Shown: positions 42,495 through 53,274 of the stretch, piece by piece | How the letters are laid out: every line of letters begins with the position of its first letter | How positions within the stretch are numbered: position 1 is the stretch's first letter | From: Klebsormidium nitens | Taxonomy: Eukaryota > Streptophyta > Klebsormidiophyceae > Klebsormidiales > Klebsormidiaceae | Length of the DNA stretch: 61,923 nt | Direction of reading: 5' to 3' | NCBI GenBank assembly: GCA_000708835.1 | Contig: DF237476.1 | Span: 2,177 to 64,099 of the forward strand | Program-made: the position numbers and the translations under genes | The notes under the pieces: generated by a model | The model's input: only the letters and a program-made list of their open reading frames with translations | Told to the model about the DNA's origin: nothing | Databases searched by the model: none

Positions 42495-42729
42495 CGATGC
42501 AAGTTTACTGCCACCAAGGAGCGCCTTCTGGTAGTACGGTTTACCCTCGAGTACATATTGCAAGAGCGCGGATCTTAAGGAACGACAATGCGAGAGCGCA
42601 GGCCGGATCAGATATCACAGAGATTTTGGCAAACGGGCAGAGAAGCTCGTCAGGGGCGGCACCGACGCAAGCGTTCCAAGCTGTACATTGAACAATGTTC
42701 TGCGCAGCAGAAGTCCATGCATTCAACCC
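42495..42729. other. 3' flank of FAP2
   Basis: Short flank between the FAP2 stop codon and the inverted-repeat element. No gene or clear signal is seen. Confidence 0.4.
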
Positions 42730-43489
42730 CACAAGCAACCTATGGTGGGTATCGGCGGTCTCGATCGCGCGACGATCCGGTCACAAATTTGAATCACCGG
42801 TGTGTCGCGTCGCGACAATTACTGTACGCGGTACTGACGACCGTGCAGACCGGTACTTGAGAATCCGGTCCGAGTTCATAAATTAGAATCTGTCTGACAT
42901 TCCGATCGTCAGAAACTTCCGGAGTTTCCGGCGGTACGGTACCGATCAAGTCTGACCGTACGTGAAATTTGAAAATCATGGTTTCGATCGGAAGTTCCGA
43001 CTCGAACCACCCTAGAGTACCGCGGTACCTAACTTGAAAGGAGAGTGCAGAAGATGGAAACGGGAGTGTAGGGAATGGCGCTTTTTAGAAGCAAGCAATG
43101 GCGGCCAACTTTGCAGCCACGATGGTGCTTCTTCCGATTTGTCCTCAACATAACAAGATGTTGGAGCTTCGAAGGAGCCTTCATGACGCTCTCCCAACAT
43201 TTTTTTCTGCTTGTCAGAGGTTTTTATAAGCTGCATATGGCTCTTCTTTGCGTGCCAATTTGATGCTCCTCTCAAAGTGTAAAACCTGACACTGTCTAAG
43301 AATCTCCTCACACTTACTTACGGCCCGGCAAAATTTTTCTGAGTATTTGTACCGCCCGAGTAACATAAACCTGAGTAGCCGTGACGCGAACCGCCGGTAA
43401 CACTGACGATATTCGATACGCGCTAAATCGATTTTGTGGCGGCCGGAGTCGGAATCGACTCGGCCGGTACCCACCATAGGTAGCTTGTG
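42730..43489. mobile_element. Foldback / MITE-like element with inverted termini
   Basis: The 26 bases at 42730-42755 reappear as the reverse complement at 43464-43489 with 24 of 26 matching. The shared core is ACCTATGGTGGGTA. Weaker inverted similarity continues inward (CACCGGTG-type blocks on both sides). The 760-bp interior contains many GGTACC, CGCG and CCGG palindromes and no convincing transposase; the longest minus-strand open stretch (43012-43311) looks non-coding. I could not define a target-site duplication. It sits in a tail-to-tail interval where insertion would be tolerated. Confidence 0.65.
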
Positions 43490-44913
43490 CCTAAGGTTTC
43501 TCGATATATCCACGATTATTCCATGTACTCCGGGCAGCAGCAACTGACAAAAGAGAGAGACTTTTGGAGAAAGTCCAGTTTGACAGAGCGCAATGGACGT
43601 GCCTCTTCTAAGGGACGCTAAGTCAATCCTCTTCTAAGGGACGCTAAGTCGATCAATTGGTCCCATCCGGCGTTCAAATGGATGCATGATTGGATCACTT
43701 CGGAATAAAAGTTCTTCTTATTTTGATCATCATCCGTGTTGAGTTCGCATCATTGGCAGATCGACATGCATGCATGTTTACGATCTGATAAAATGGTTAC
43801 TCGAGTCAATTAAGTTATTATGATAGTGACTTGGGCCCGTACAGGGAGATCCGGCATATGCATACAGCATGAAATGAGCGCCGCCCGCGTGGGAATGCTA
43901 GCTGCGGCCTGCATGGCGGCAGCGGCTCGAGCCCTTCAGCTAATTACTCTCAGTCTGGCCACCCCATCAGTGTGAGATATGTATTGAGTGGAATCCATAT
44001 GCATATGCTCAGGCTGCACGCCACGCGTTAAGCATTAGTATGTACTCTATATGTATACTAGGAATTCAATTGGTATAAAGGACATATTGGAGGAGCCCAG
44101 TTTTTGAGTTAAATCGGGCTTTCAATCAAATATTGAAAGCCGAATAACAGAGTCATGTGCATGAGGACAAGACGGTTGGACTTGATCAAAGTAATGCCGT
44201 TAAGTTCGCACTTATAAGCTAAAAGTTCAGCTTGAGATCTCCATATGGCCTACAGAGTATAGAACTCACTACCGTCGCTATACAAGACTTAGTAGATGGA
44301 TGCATGTTTCCTGGCTGCGAAGCAGTGGCTTTCGGAGAACACACGCAAAGTTGGCCATCGACTTCAGAGGCACGGTCGGCTTGCCAAGGCACTTGCTCTA
44401 GTCGATATCATCGGGAGTTACTGTGCCTTCGGACGAGTCAAACAATGCGGACCATGCATATTCGTCAAGTATGCGGTAGTAACTCGAGACGCCCCAGGAA
44501 ATGAGACTCGTAGGATTCAGTAAGAAATAAAGCGTGTCAATGTTCCTTATTCGGCAAGCAGATCCGTGCCTTGAATCGTTTCTATATTTGGGACCTGTCG
44601 CCTAAGCTTGTTCGCCCCCCCGTTATTACCAGAGCAAAAGTAAAGCACCCCTCTTGGTTGTCAAAGTCGATTCCTGTTGTAACAATGTACGCCGATCCCC
44701 CCTTGTGTCGGCCGTTTCTTCGTTGAACAAAACACAGGATGGCAACCCAAAGCTTCGCTTCACCTCCGAAAGGTTGACCATAGTACAGCCTATTGAACCT
44801 CCTGGCTACCAAATGTATTCATTCCATGCTCACCAAACCTCCTTCCAATCCTCTCTGACCTTCCAATTCTGTCCCACAAGAATCCACAACAATTGATCGA
44901 GCTCACCGTTGCA
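43490..44913. other. Tail-to-tail interval between the element and DTC
   Basis: No gene supported. It contains the 26-nt tandem repeat at 43602 and a dense run of CATGCATG and CATATG palindromes (43765-43776, 43850-44000, 44153, 44296, 44451). Confidence 0.5.
43602..43653. repeat. Two-copy 26-nt tandem repeat
   Basis: The units at 43602-43627 and 43628-43653 both begin CCTCTTCTAAGGGACGCTAA and differ at one base of 26. The repeat is intergenic, just beyond the foldback element. Confidence 0.85.
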
Positions 44914-47514
44914 TCACAACCCAACATTCTTCTGCGTCTTCTGGATCTGGTTGAGGAAGAGCCAGGTGAACTGCAGAAAACCAAGAATTGTCGCGTCAGA
45001 CGACAGCAACAGCAATCAGCAAAAACCAGAGACTCACTATAAGCAATTAATGCAGCATACACTGGTGCCAGACTCACAAAACACAATTGCGCTTGGTACT
45101 TTTACAGGCGATGCAAAGATGAGACTCGGACAGTAGGCGATTGGGTCCTTTTGGGACATTCAAGCCTTTGCCATGACAGGATCGACTTCTTTCTTCCCAG
45201 AACATATGAGCCTTCTGCATCAATGTTTCCAAGCCAGTAACACCACACTCACCATCACATGCGGCGCTATCCGCACAACGTAGGTGGGGAACCCAGAGTA
45301 CAACTTCAGAGGACCATATTGCCGAATCGTCTTGACGGCACAGTCCAACGAACCCGCAAAGGGCAGCTTCCCGTCAGGCCCTGGCTGCTGCTTCTGGATC
45401 TGGGTCTTCACGTAGTCGAAGGGCAGACTGCAGGCGGCGGCAAAGAAGCCGGAGATGGCGCTGGCACCTGCAAACAGGCAGGTTCCAGATGGCTTATCCA
45501 CATGGTAAGACCTCCTTCTTAGCTGCTTTTCCCCCTGGCTGCCAGAGCTGGCTGCTTTTAGGATGTTGTATACAGAAGTTGTTGACAGAATCGCTATCCC
45601 ACCAGTTGAAATCGTCTGAGTCTGCCTACACTCCCGCCTTCCCTACAAATGCTACACGTTTCCCGATACAGCATGATACCCACCGCCGTAAGATGGAGTG
45701 CCGGACTCTCTTGCCAATAACAAAGATTTCACCAACTTATATGCCACCGACTTGTCACTTGTCCCGCAGACTGAAGGATGACCGTTTTTTCATTGGGGGT
45801 AAACTCCGCCTATCTTCTGGATATCTGTTTTAACCATTTCGTGAAGAGAACAGCGAGCCCCAAAACAACAAAGCCCTCTCAAGGTCAAGATCCAAGCGGT
45901 CAACTCCGGCATGCGCACCTTTATCTGAGAGAAGCTGCAGCAGAGAGGATGGTGGCTCACCCAAGACGGTTTGAATTTCAGACAAGCCTTGGCTTTTGAG
46001 ACTCTCAGCGGCTTGATCGTATGAAGCGAGCATCCCCATGTTGAGTGCCATGGCCCTGACGACGGTCGGCCCGGCTCCCCTCCAAAGAGCCAACACCCCT
46101 TCGTCCTTTGTGATCCTCGATAGGGCATGGAAGGCATTCTTGTAGTTTCTCCGTTGCTCAAGAGGAAGAGTGGAATCGGCTTGCATCCGAATAAGAGCGA
46201 GATCGGCGGGGCTTCCGACACATGCCCCGATGGCACCAGCGCTCAGCCCGCACAGCGCCTTCTGATACAGAGGGAGGGGCTTGCCGTCGTTTGCAGCCTG
46301 GGCTTTTGTGGTCAGAATCCTGCAACCGAACAGCGCCTCCATCAGCACAAACCCTCCTGAATGCAGCTGCTCAAGCAGAAGACTCTACATGTGATGAAGT
46401 CCTGTCAACGGGACAAAGTCAGAGTCTACTCATACAGCCAACTATCCAACAATGCGATTGAAGCAGTGTCGGGTGCCCGGAGAAAACAGCTGACACAGAT
46501 TCATACCTGAATGATCCAAGCCTGGCGGTCGTATAGGTGGCCTGTCTGAGAAGTCCGGCAGAGAGACCCTGCAAATAGCACCAAGAAAACCTTCATGATT
46601 GGAGGGAAAGGACAATCTGCAGTCTACTCGTCCACTTTTGTGATGCCCGATGTTTAGCGCAATTCTCATTTGCAACAAATGCAACTTTTTGAACTGGACT
46701 TGCATGCACTCGTCAATAAGCATTTTGGAGTGGCGCTGGCAGCCATCCGTACCTTGTACATGGCTCCAAATCCTTCCTTAGCAATAATACTTTTCGCCAC
46801 TTGAACAGGGCCTCCTCCATCCAACTGAATCCGGACCTGTCCACACATGTCAAGCAAGCAATGCACAGTGAGCACTGATTTGCTCTTATTCAAGTTTTCT
46901 TGTCAATCAATCACCTTGTAGAAATAACCAAACCCTTCTTTGGCCATGATCTCCTTCGCTACACCAATGGGGCCTCCACCGGTGAGTTGAATTCGCACCT
47001 GCAAAGAGCCAGGTTCAAACACCATAGATAGTCAGGGGACGTAATGGCATAAATGAGCTTTCTTGACGAGATACCGAGTGCAAATTCTGGAGGCAGAGCC
47101 GGAAACTCATCCAGATGATCGTCATCCTAATGTGAACAATCTGCAATTTTGAGATCTGTGCACCATAATGTGATGAGAAAATTGGATTACGTTGCGTTTA
47201 AGTTACAAGACCAACAAGATGAAAGCAATCGACCTGGGCATCCATCACTTGCGGGGGGAATGTCGAGTAGGCATTTCTGAGATCCAGGAAGAAGGCCGTC
47301 TGAGCAAGTGCTCATATCAACTCTGCTACAAGAACGGTCAGATCTCTAGCAACTTGGATCATTACCAGCAAGACAAAGGAACACGTACCTTGACCATGTC
47401 AATTGGCTGAATGACACATGTGGCTGCCATCCCTGACAAGCCTCCATTGAGAAACGGCTTCACTGTTGTCCAAAGAGGTGACAATGCTGGTTTCGGTTTG
47501 CTGTCTGTAGCCAT
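44914..47514 (-). CDS. DTC: Mitochondrial dicarboxylate/tricarboxylate carrier
   Basis: Mitochondrial carrier family protein of the 2-oxoglutarate/malate group (plant DTC), exchanging dicarboxylates and tricarboxylates across the inner membrane. Minus-strand exons: 47389-47514, then either 46915-46998 or 46753-46836, then 46507-46568, 45961-46319, 45253-45467 and 44914-44970. With one of the two 84-nt exons the protein is 300 residues, matching the family's roughly 298; with both it would be 328. Three tripartite repeats are visible, with signatures PIDMVK (residues 37-42), SPADLALIR and LPFDYVKTQI. Also visible are QATYTTARLGSF, RNYKNAFHAL, MALNMGMLASYDQ and RIAPHVM. The start is the ATG at 47514, with a short pre-sequence as usual for carriers. 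The exon after 46507 joins at GATTCTG (46319), which restores the family sequence SFRILTTKA. Confidence 0.95.
46753..46836 (-). other. DTC: DTC alternative exon 2b (84 nt)
   Basis: Second member of a duplicated exon pair. It encodes 28 residues, VRIQLDGGGPVQVAK followed by SIIAKEGFGAMYK, with phase 0 at both ends, acceptor GGACAG and donor GTACGG. It covers the end of the first carrier signature and the matrix helix up to the EG...YK motif. Confidence 0.88.
46915..46998 (-). other. DTC: DTC alternative exon 2a (84 nt)
   Basis: First member of the pair. It encodes VRIQLTGGGPIGVAK followed by EIMAKEGFGYFYK, phase 0 at both ends, acceptor TTTGCAG and donor GTGATT. It is 78 nt upstream of exon 2b on the minus strand and can replace it exactly. 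Confidence 0.88.
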
Positions 47515-48373
47515 TGCACTTCAATGTAACGCTGATCTTAGAGATTCACCTGAATTGCTCAAGCGAAAGCAAGAGGGCACAAACTTCTTCTACGGTATAC
47601 ACTACCAAATCAGGAATCCTTTGCCGAATGTGTGCACACTGCGGATCTTAGACTTCCGGAACAGATGTCGTCTCTGAGACCCCGCCAAAAGCACAAGAGG
47701 AAGAGGAAAGAATGGAAGCATTGATTGAGAATGCCCGCATGATGATGCTGCTGCTCGAGTTAGCGTGGGTAGGAGCCAGATCTAGCTTTGCGTGACAGAA
47801 GTCGCCAGTACGCCGCGCGCCAAAACGGCGAGCCACATTCTCGGCCGACACCCGAGTTCGAGTCAAGCCAGCTGGTCCTAAAATCCACACTGTGTCTATC
47901 CAACGGTGCACAACGAATCCGACGGCTCAAATTGCAAGGCGGCGAACGTTCTCTGCTGCTACAGTGGCCCGAAGGGTGGCGACGCCAAACACTCCTTCTG
48001 GGCTAGCATGTTTTAGGGTTTGCACTCCGTCTTGCTTCTTCAGAATCCGCGCTAGCTCTACGATCAGGCTGCTGGATGTGGAGGCCCGCCTGCTACGGTA
48101 TATTGCATTGATATTGATCCTGCGCAGAAAAGACTATTAAGGATCTCAGAAGCAGCAGCTCTTGATCAGAAGTCTTGACTGCTGAAAGAGGGGGCCAGCG
48201 CACATTGGGGACGCCTCGCTTGCTTGATCTTGACGAGCGCCAATTGAAAGAAAGATTGCAACAGTAATTCTGCAAGACTACCCAATCGCAATCTGCATCA
48301 CATCCTTTTCGCTCTGTGCGCACAATTAATATTATAGTGCAGGAGTACGTTGCCTGGTTCTTAAGCGCGGAGA
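47515..48373. promoter_or_regulatory. Divergent spacer DTC / SYP71
   Basis: Head-to-head interval of 859 bp containing both promoters. No coding exon is supported. A simple GAGGAAGAGGAAAG-type purine run lies near 47695. Confidence 0.5.
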
Positions 48374-50910
48374 ATGGCTACCATAGATATCATCACAAGA
48401 GTTGATGCGCTGTGTAAAAAGTATGAGAAATATGACGTTGATAAGCACAAGCAGGAAGCCATGTCCAGCAGCGACAACTACGTGCGGTTGTTCTCTCAGA
48501 TAGAGTCGGATCTGGAGGTGGCTATGCAGGTGAGCGCATTGCAGGCGGGCGGTCCTCCTCCGGAGGCCCCTTCGGTTTAGCCAGGGCAGATCTGCAGCAA
48601 ACCGCAGTAGGCACCAATCGATTCTGCAGTTTGTGCAATTGTTCCAATATGTCTTACAGATGATGCTGTGCCTGTGGACTCTTCTCACGCCCTTCCGATT
48701 TGTGGGGTTTTCTACTGCAGAAAGCTAATGATGCATCAATTGAGAAGAACCGGGCAATTGTCGCGACTCTGAATGCGGAAGTGAGGCGGCAAAAGACGGC
48801 ACTGAAGGTGGAGCTGCCCAAGCTTGAAAAGCTGGCGTACAAGAAGGTGAAGCATCAGCGGTACTCCTGCACGCACTTTCGCAGCTTCTGGGGCGAAAAG
48901 TTGGCGGCCTCAGAGGCAACAGGGTCCTTCTTGCTCACTTTGGTGACTTTACATGTGAAGAAGCAGGCCGCGTCAGCATCACGACGGTCCGCATGATGCC
49001 TGAAGCTCTGCTTGCCATCCCCCTGCTTGACGTGTGTCCTCCAGTCTCTGAGCGGCCCAATTGACAGGAAGCATGGTTTCAAAACTTTGGGTCTGTGCTC
49101 TTCTGCAGGTGAAGGGGGTACCGAAGGAGGAGCTCGCCCAGCGGCCAGAACAAGTCAAAGCTCTGGCTGCAAAAATAGACGCAGTGCCTGATGGTGTGAC
49201 GATCAACAACCGCCGTGCCCAGAAGGGGCCTGGAAGCATCAGGGAGATCAAAATTGACGCAATCAATCCAGGCAAGGACATGCCCAGCCTGGTAGCTGTT
49301 TCAGCTTGAGATTGTGTGAGAGATGATCAGTTTTGTGTCCAGCCTCGGCAAGTTTAGTAAACGAGATTCTCTGATCTTGTTTGCTCCTACTGGAAGAAGG
49401 GCATTTAGAGAGAAGTAGATGTTTGGTGGGAAACGAGTTCCAAAGCGGCAAAATTGAGCTGCTCGTCTTCTTTTCTGCAGAGGACATCATGTTGAACCCC
49501 GAGCAGTACCAGCATTCAGAAGAGTCACGGGGGTTCCGGCAAGAGTTTGAGATGAGAAAAATGAAGCAGGTGAGTTGGCCACACCGATTGTCCAGGTTGG
49601 GGCCTCTTTTGCTTGACTAGTTGAATGGTTCAGTGTCTACAGACGAGTACTTCTGCCATTGGTCTCATAAACTACTGGCTGTGCTGCAGGATGAGGGCCT
49701 TGACGTCATCTCGTCAGGACTTGCAACATTAAAGAACATGGCGGAGGACATCAATGAGGCAAGCTGAACACCCCTCGTCCTAACACTAAAAGGAGACTGC
49801 TTGTTGTCAACCCGCACTCCCTCCAGCTTGTGAATTGCTGAACTGCTCAGGTCTTTCCTCTTGAGCAGAATTTTGATGGCCGTTCAAATTGGTAACATAG
49901 TGCGCATCTGGCACTGGTGCTCAGCAGTTCTCGGCCCTTGAATTCATGGTGGGCCTGTCCCTGTTGTCCTTCTGCTGGCTGCTCACATCCTTTGTTGTAT
50001 GCTCCTCAGGAGCTTGACAGGCAAGCTCCCTTGGTGGACGAAATCGAGACGAAGGTAGGAACCAATCTTGCTCTGAGGACGCGAAGCTGTTTGACCACTG
50101 CTAATCTGGATCTCTGGTCCGGTTCTTTAACGAGCGTGTCATACATGGCTAGTCGGCTCATGTCGCCTTTGGGCTAGAGATAGAAAGAGGCACACCGTTC
50201 ATGGGTGCCGTTGCTGAGCTCGACGCCTTGTGTGACTTCTCATCATGGTGCAGGTTGACAAAGCCAACGCGGATCTCCGAAACACCAACAAGAGACTGAA
50301 AGAGACGGTTTTAAAGGTAGGCCGTTCTTGTCACTTGCTCTCTAGTCAATTCTGAAGCTCGTCCGAAGCGCCAACAGTACTGTCTGATATTCAATACAAA
50401 CTCGGACAAACTCTTGCGGTGTTGTTTTCCTGCCGCTCATCGTATGCACATTGCACATGTACTTGTCTGGCGGGGATTCGCCCTGTATAGGGCACTTCAG
50501 GTTCCTCCTGGCAAGGATCGAACGCTGTGTTCCAAGAGCACTCGCTTGAAAGGTTGCTTTCCTGCTAACACAATCCCTTTCTTAAGTTCTCTGCCTCTCT
50601 TTCCAGATGCGGACAACAAGGAACTTCTGCATCGATATCATTCTGATGTGCATTGTTTTGGGCATCATCGGCTATATCTACAAGTAAGTATGTCGATCTT
50701 GTGGTCGACCTTCGTAACTTCATTCATCTGAACCCTTGTTACCGTTCATTGCTTCAATAGTGTAGGAAGTTCGGACTGGTTTCTACACTTCCCTTTCTTA
50801 ATCTTGGTCCACTCAAGAGCTGGCGCTATGCAACCTCCTGAGAATCATGGGTATGGCTACAGACTGACTAACAAACCTTGTTTGAATCTCCTTGCAGCCA
50901 AGTGCGTTGA
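48374..50910 (+). CDS. SYP71: Qc-SNARE of the SYP7 family
   Basis: Plant SYP7-type syntaxin, a Qc-SNARE for vesicle fusion at the ER, plasma membrane or cell plate. Exons: 48374-48529, 48721-48846, 49109-49271, 49481-49569, 49690-49758, 50010-50054, 50254-50316, 50607-50683 and 50898-50910. Phases close and give 266 residues, equal to the family's usual size. The N-terminal helical region begins MATIDIITRVDALCKKYEKY. FRQEFEMRKMKQDEGLDVI leads into the SNARE helix. The zero-layer glutamine is in ELDRQAPLVDE. The tail anchor is IDIILMCIVLGIIGYIY. Two introns use GC donors: CCAG/GCAAGG at 49272 and GAG/GCAAGC at 49759; no GT option there keeps the frame. If the last intron is not spliced the protein ends two codons after the anchor (stop at 50685), which would work equally well. 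Confidence 0.93.
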
Positions 50911-52494
50911 CTTGTTGAGGCTTGTATCTACTGCGCACGTGACCTAGGTCCACCGGACACTTGCAATCTGACGCAAATGTATTCTGGGTCACTCCGTAAA
51001 CCGCTTGTATCTTGAACTGTATTCTTTGAAGCAGCCTAAGCTATGCAAGGGACCTTTTCCGAGTTTAAAACATACTTGCAAACACTCCCGCAAATGGGCT
51101 CAAGTTGAGGCAAAATGATCGCACAATCTGATTGTTTAATGGGTCAGCCATCAGCCTGAACTTATTAATCGTGGCCTTCAATTGATGTAGCCGGCCATTT
51201 GATTGAGGTCGCTTCTCAGGATATGGGCATCATGCAACACAGGACCGTCAATTTTAACAGTGCATGACGATGCCAATTCAGATCGATAATTGCTAAGGAT
51301 CAATGCGCATATGTAAAGTGTACACCTGCATGCAGTAGCTGCGTTGGACCATGCACTCAGGCGCTAGCATTTTCGATCGGAGTGTATGAAACCATATCAT
51401 GTTTAGTATGTGCGCAAGGCTATATGTATCCAATACTAAAGCGTATATTCACTATAGCACATGATATATCATGACCGTATTCACATGTTCACTTACATTC
51501 GACATCCCTAGATGGAAGTTGAAGGCGGCAAGTATGCCAGCTCCACGAACACCTGCGGCGTGGCAAGCCATTTGTTCTCCAACATCGTGAACATGCCCAT
51601 GCGTACAACTGTTTTGATCGCAGTATTCAGCAACATCAAGGAAAATGAGTGAGTTACGACTGCGCGGCCACACAGATCGAGGGGAAACTGGCAAGTCGAG
51701 TAACAAAGACCACCTCTCGCTCTCGGGCACTCTTTGTAACCCCCTTCCGGTTGCCTTGGCTGGTCCATCTGCAAAAATCAATAGGCAGTCACGGTCATCA
51801 TAGACTGAGTTGCCTTTCAAGGAGCGGACTTGCGACAGGTCAATCGTCTTCCGCAACTGTTACCAAGGTTGAAAGAAGAAGTTCCAGACAACATCGAAAA
51901 GCTTTCTCATGCTGATGCCCAGTTGTGCACCAAACAATTTGTCGCTGGGACATGTCAAGCGATTCACTAGGAAACAAAAAGACTTCCGTTTGAGTTGGCC
52001 CAGCTAGGCCATGAGGCAACTTATGTTCGCAATGATACATCCTCTGCAGCGTCCTCTGGTACACTACCTATTCTATTACAATCTCCTGGGTCATTTGAGA
52101 CTCCTCCTTAAAGCAGCTCACATCGTACTAGGGACATCCAGCTGCCAGCAACGAAAATGACCAACTAACTTTGTCCCAATTCTTGACTGGTGGTAGACTC
52201 CCATTTCCAACCTACACTGCTACAGTGGTCGGTGATCAATTCAAAGTCTTAGCAAGCCCGGCCGTACTTGGCCTGACACAGGTGTCAGTGTTGGCATGAG
52301 CAGCATTTTGTTGGACTACGTGAAAGCACAGATTCTGAGCCGGTGTGCTACTTTGATTTATTTTGGGTGGCTGATCTGCCTTGACCTCCATATCAAGGCA
52401 GTGGCGCCCACCCTTTGTGAACCAGCCAGGCCTTGCAAGCTAGAGCTTGCAAGCTCTCAGCGTCACCAGTCCCAACAGTCTAGGTCAAATGCTG
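50911..52494. other. Tail-to-tail interval SYP71 / CHCH gene
   Basis: No supported gene. AT-rich, with TGCATGCA at 51327-51334 and other CATATG/GCATAT palindromes from 51220 to 51480. A minus-strand open stretch at 51508-51774 has no recognisable features. Confidence 0.45.
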
Positions 52495-52707
52495 TCACTT
52501 CTTTCCAGGCGCTCCCTTCCCACACGCCCTTTGGAACGCCTGGATTTCTTTTGCGCACATTGCCCCATCGTTGTTGTTCCTCTCCAAGCAAGCCTTCAAA
52601 GCTTCCACGTCACAAGGTGACAGCCCAGCGGCGCCGCTGTCAACCAACGCTCCAGCATGCGAAGCCTCACCTCCTGCGCCAGCCTCGCTTCGATTCAACC
52701 TATCCAT
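52495..52707 (-). CDS. Small CHCH-like four-cysteine protein
   Basis: A 70-residue single-exon reading frame with an ATG start. After a Gly/Ala-rich, presumably flexible N-terminus, four cysteines fall at residues 32, 40, 51 and 62 (PCDVEALKAC, then AMCAKEIQAFQRAC). The intervening sequence is helical and charged. This resembles the twin-cysteine helix-turn-helix (CHCH) proteins imported into the mitochondrial intermembrane space by Mia40. The spacing x7-x10-x10 is not the canonical pair of CX9C motifs, so assignment to a named subfamily is not possible from sequence alone. It is head-to-head with the DUF4336 gene. An upstream non-coding exon is possible because a CAGCAG acceptor-like site precedes the ATG. 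Confidence 0.6.
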   Translation of the reverse strand: MDRLNRSEAGAGGEASHAGALVDSGAAGLSPCDVEALKACLERNNNDGAMCAKEIQAFQRACGKGAPGKK

Positions 52708-53274
52708 GTCTGCTGAACATAACCCCAGCCGCCTTCATGAGCTCCATGCGGAGCAAACTGTGGTTTTGTGAACGTAGCCAGAGCTGAGTAAACCAACGCC
52801 AATACTGGCAATAGCAATAAAACAGGCAACATGGATCCTAGTTTTGTGCTGGCAGACGGCCTCACACGACCGAGAATATATGGTAAATAGACAAGAGAAT
52901 TTCAGGAGCTCATAAGAATGCGGCTCTTGCACGAGGTTGAGGCAAATATTGTAAGTAACATTACGCTTTGTTTTATATCACAATTGCAGATTATAAGCGT
53001 GCGACTATACAGTCAGTATATCCCAATATGTTTTTTAAGCTGCATTGCATGTAAATCAGATCTTTAATATCATGGACGCAGGCTCAACAAGGTTAAAGCT
53101 GCAAATTGCAATGCCAGCTCGCGAGTGCCTGCCATTGCTGTGCTCCAGATCGACGAGGTTTATTCAAACACATTAAACTTATCTCCTGCTTTAGCACCTT
53201 CTGAAGATTCATCATCTCTCTCTGCTTCTACACGCCCCATTAGCTACTCGCGAGCTGCATTGTGAAAGAAGCGC
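52708..53274. promoter_or_regulatory. Divergent spacer CHCH / DUF4336
   Basis: A 567-bp head-to-head interval, probably a bidirectional promoter region. It is AT-rich between 52940 and 53080. No gene is seen. Confidence 0.5.

Noticed and set aside
45830-46348. DTC exon starting upstream at an in-frame ATG (46348) with MEALFGC
   Set aside because: Joining at 46319 restores the expected carrier sequence SFRILTTKA in phase; the upstream residues are intron and do not match the family.
51508-51856. Possible minus-strand gene between SYP71 and the CHCH gene
   Set aside because: Two overlapping open frames have no consistent splice sites or recognisable motif, and the region is AT-rich like other tail-to-tail spacers.
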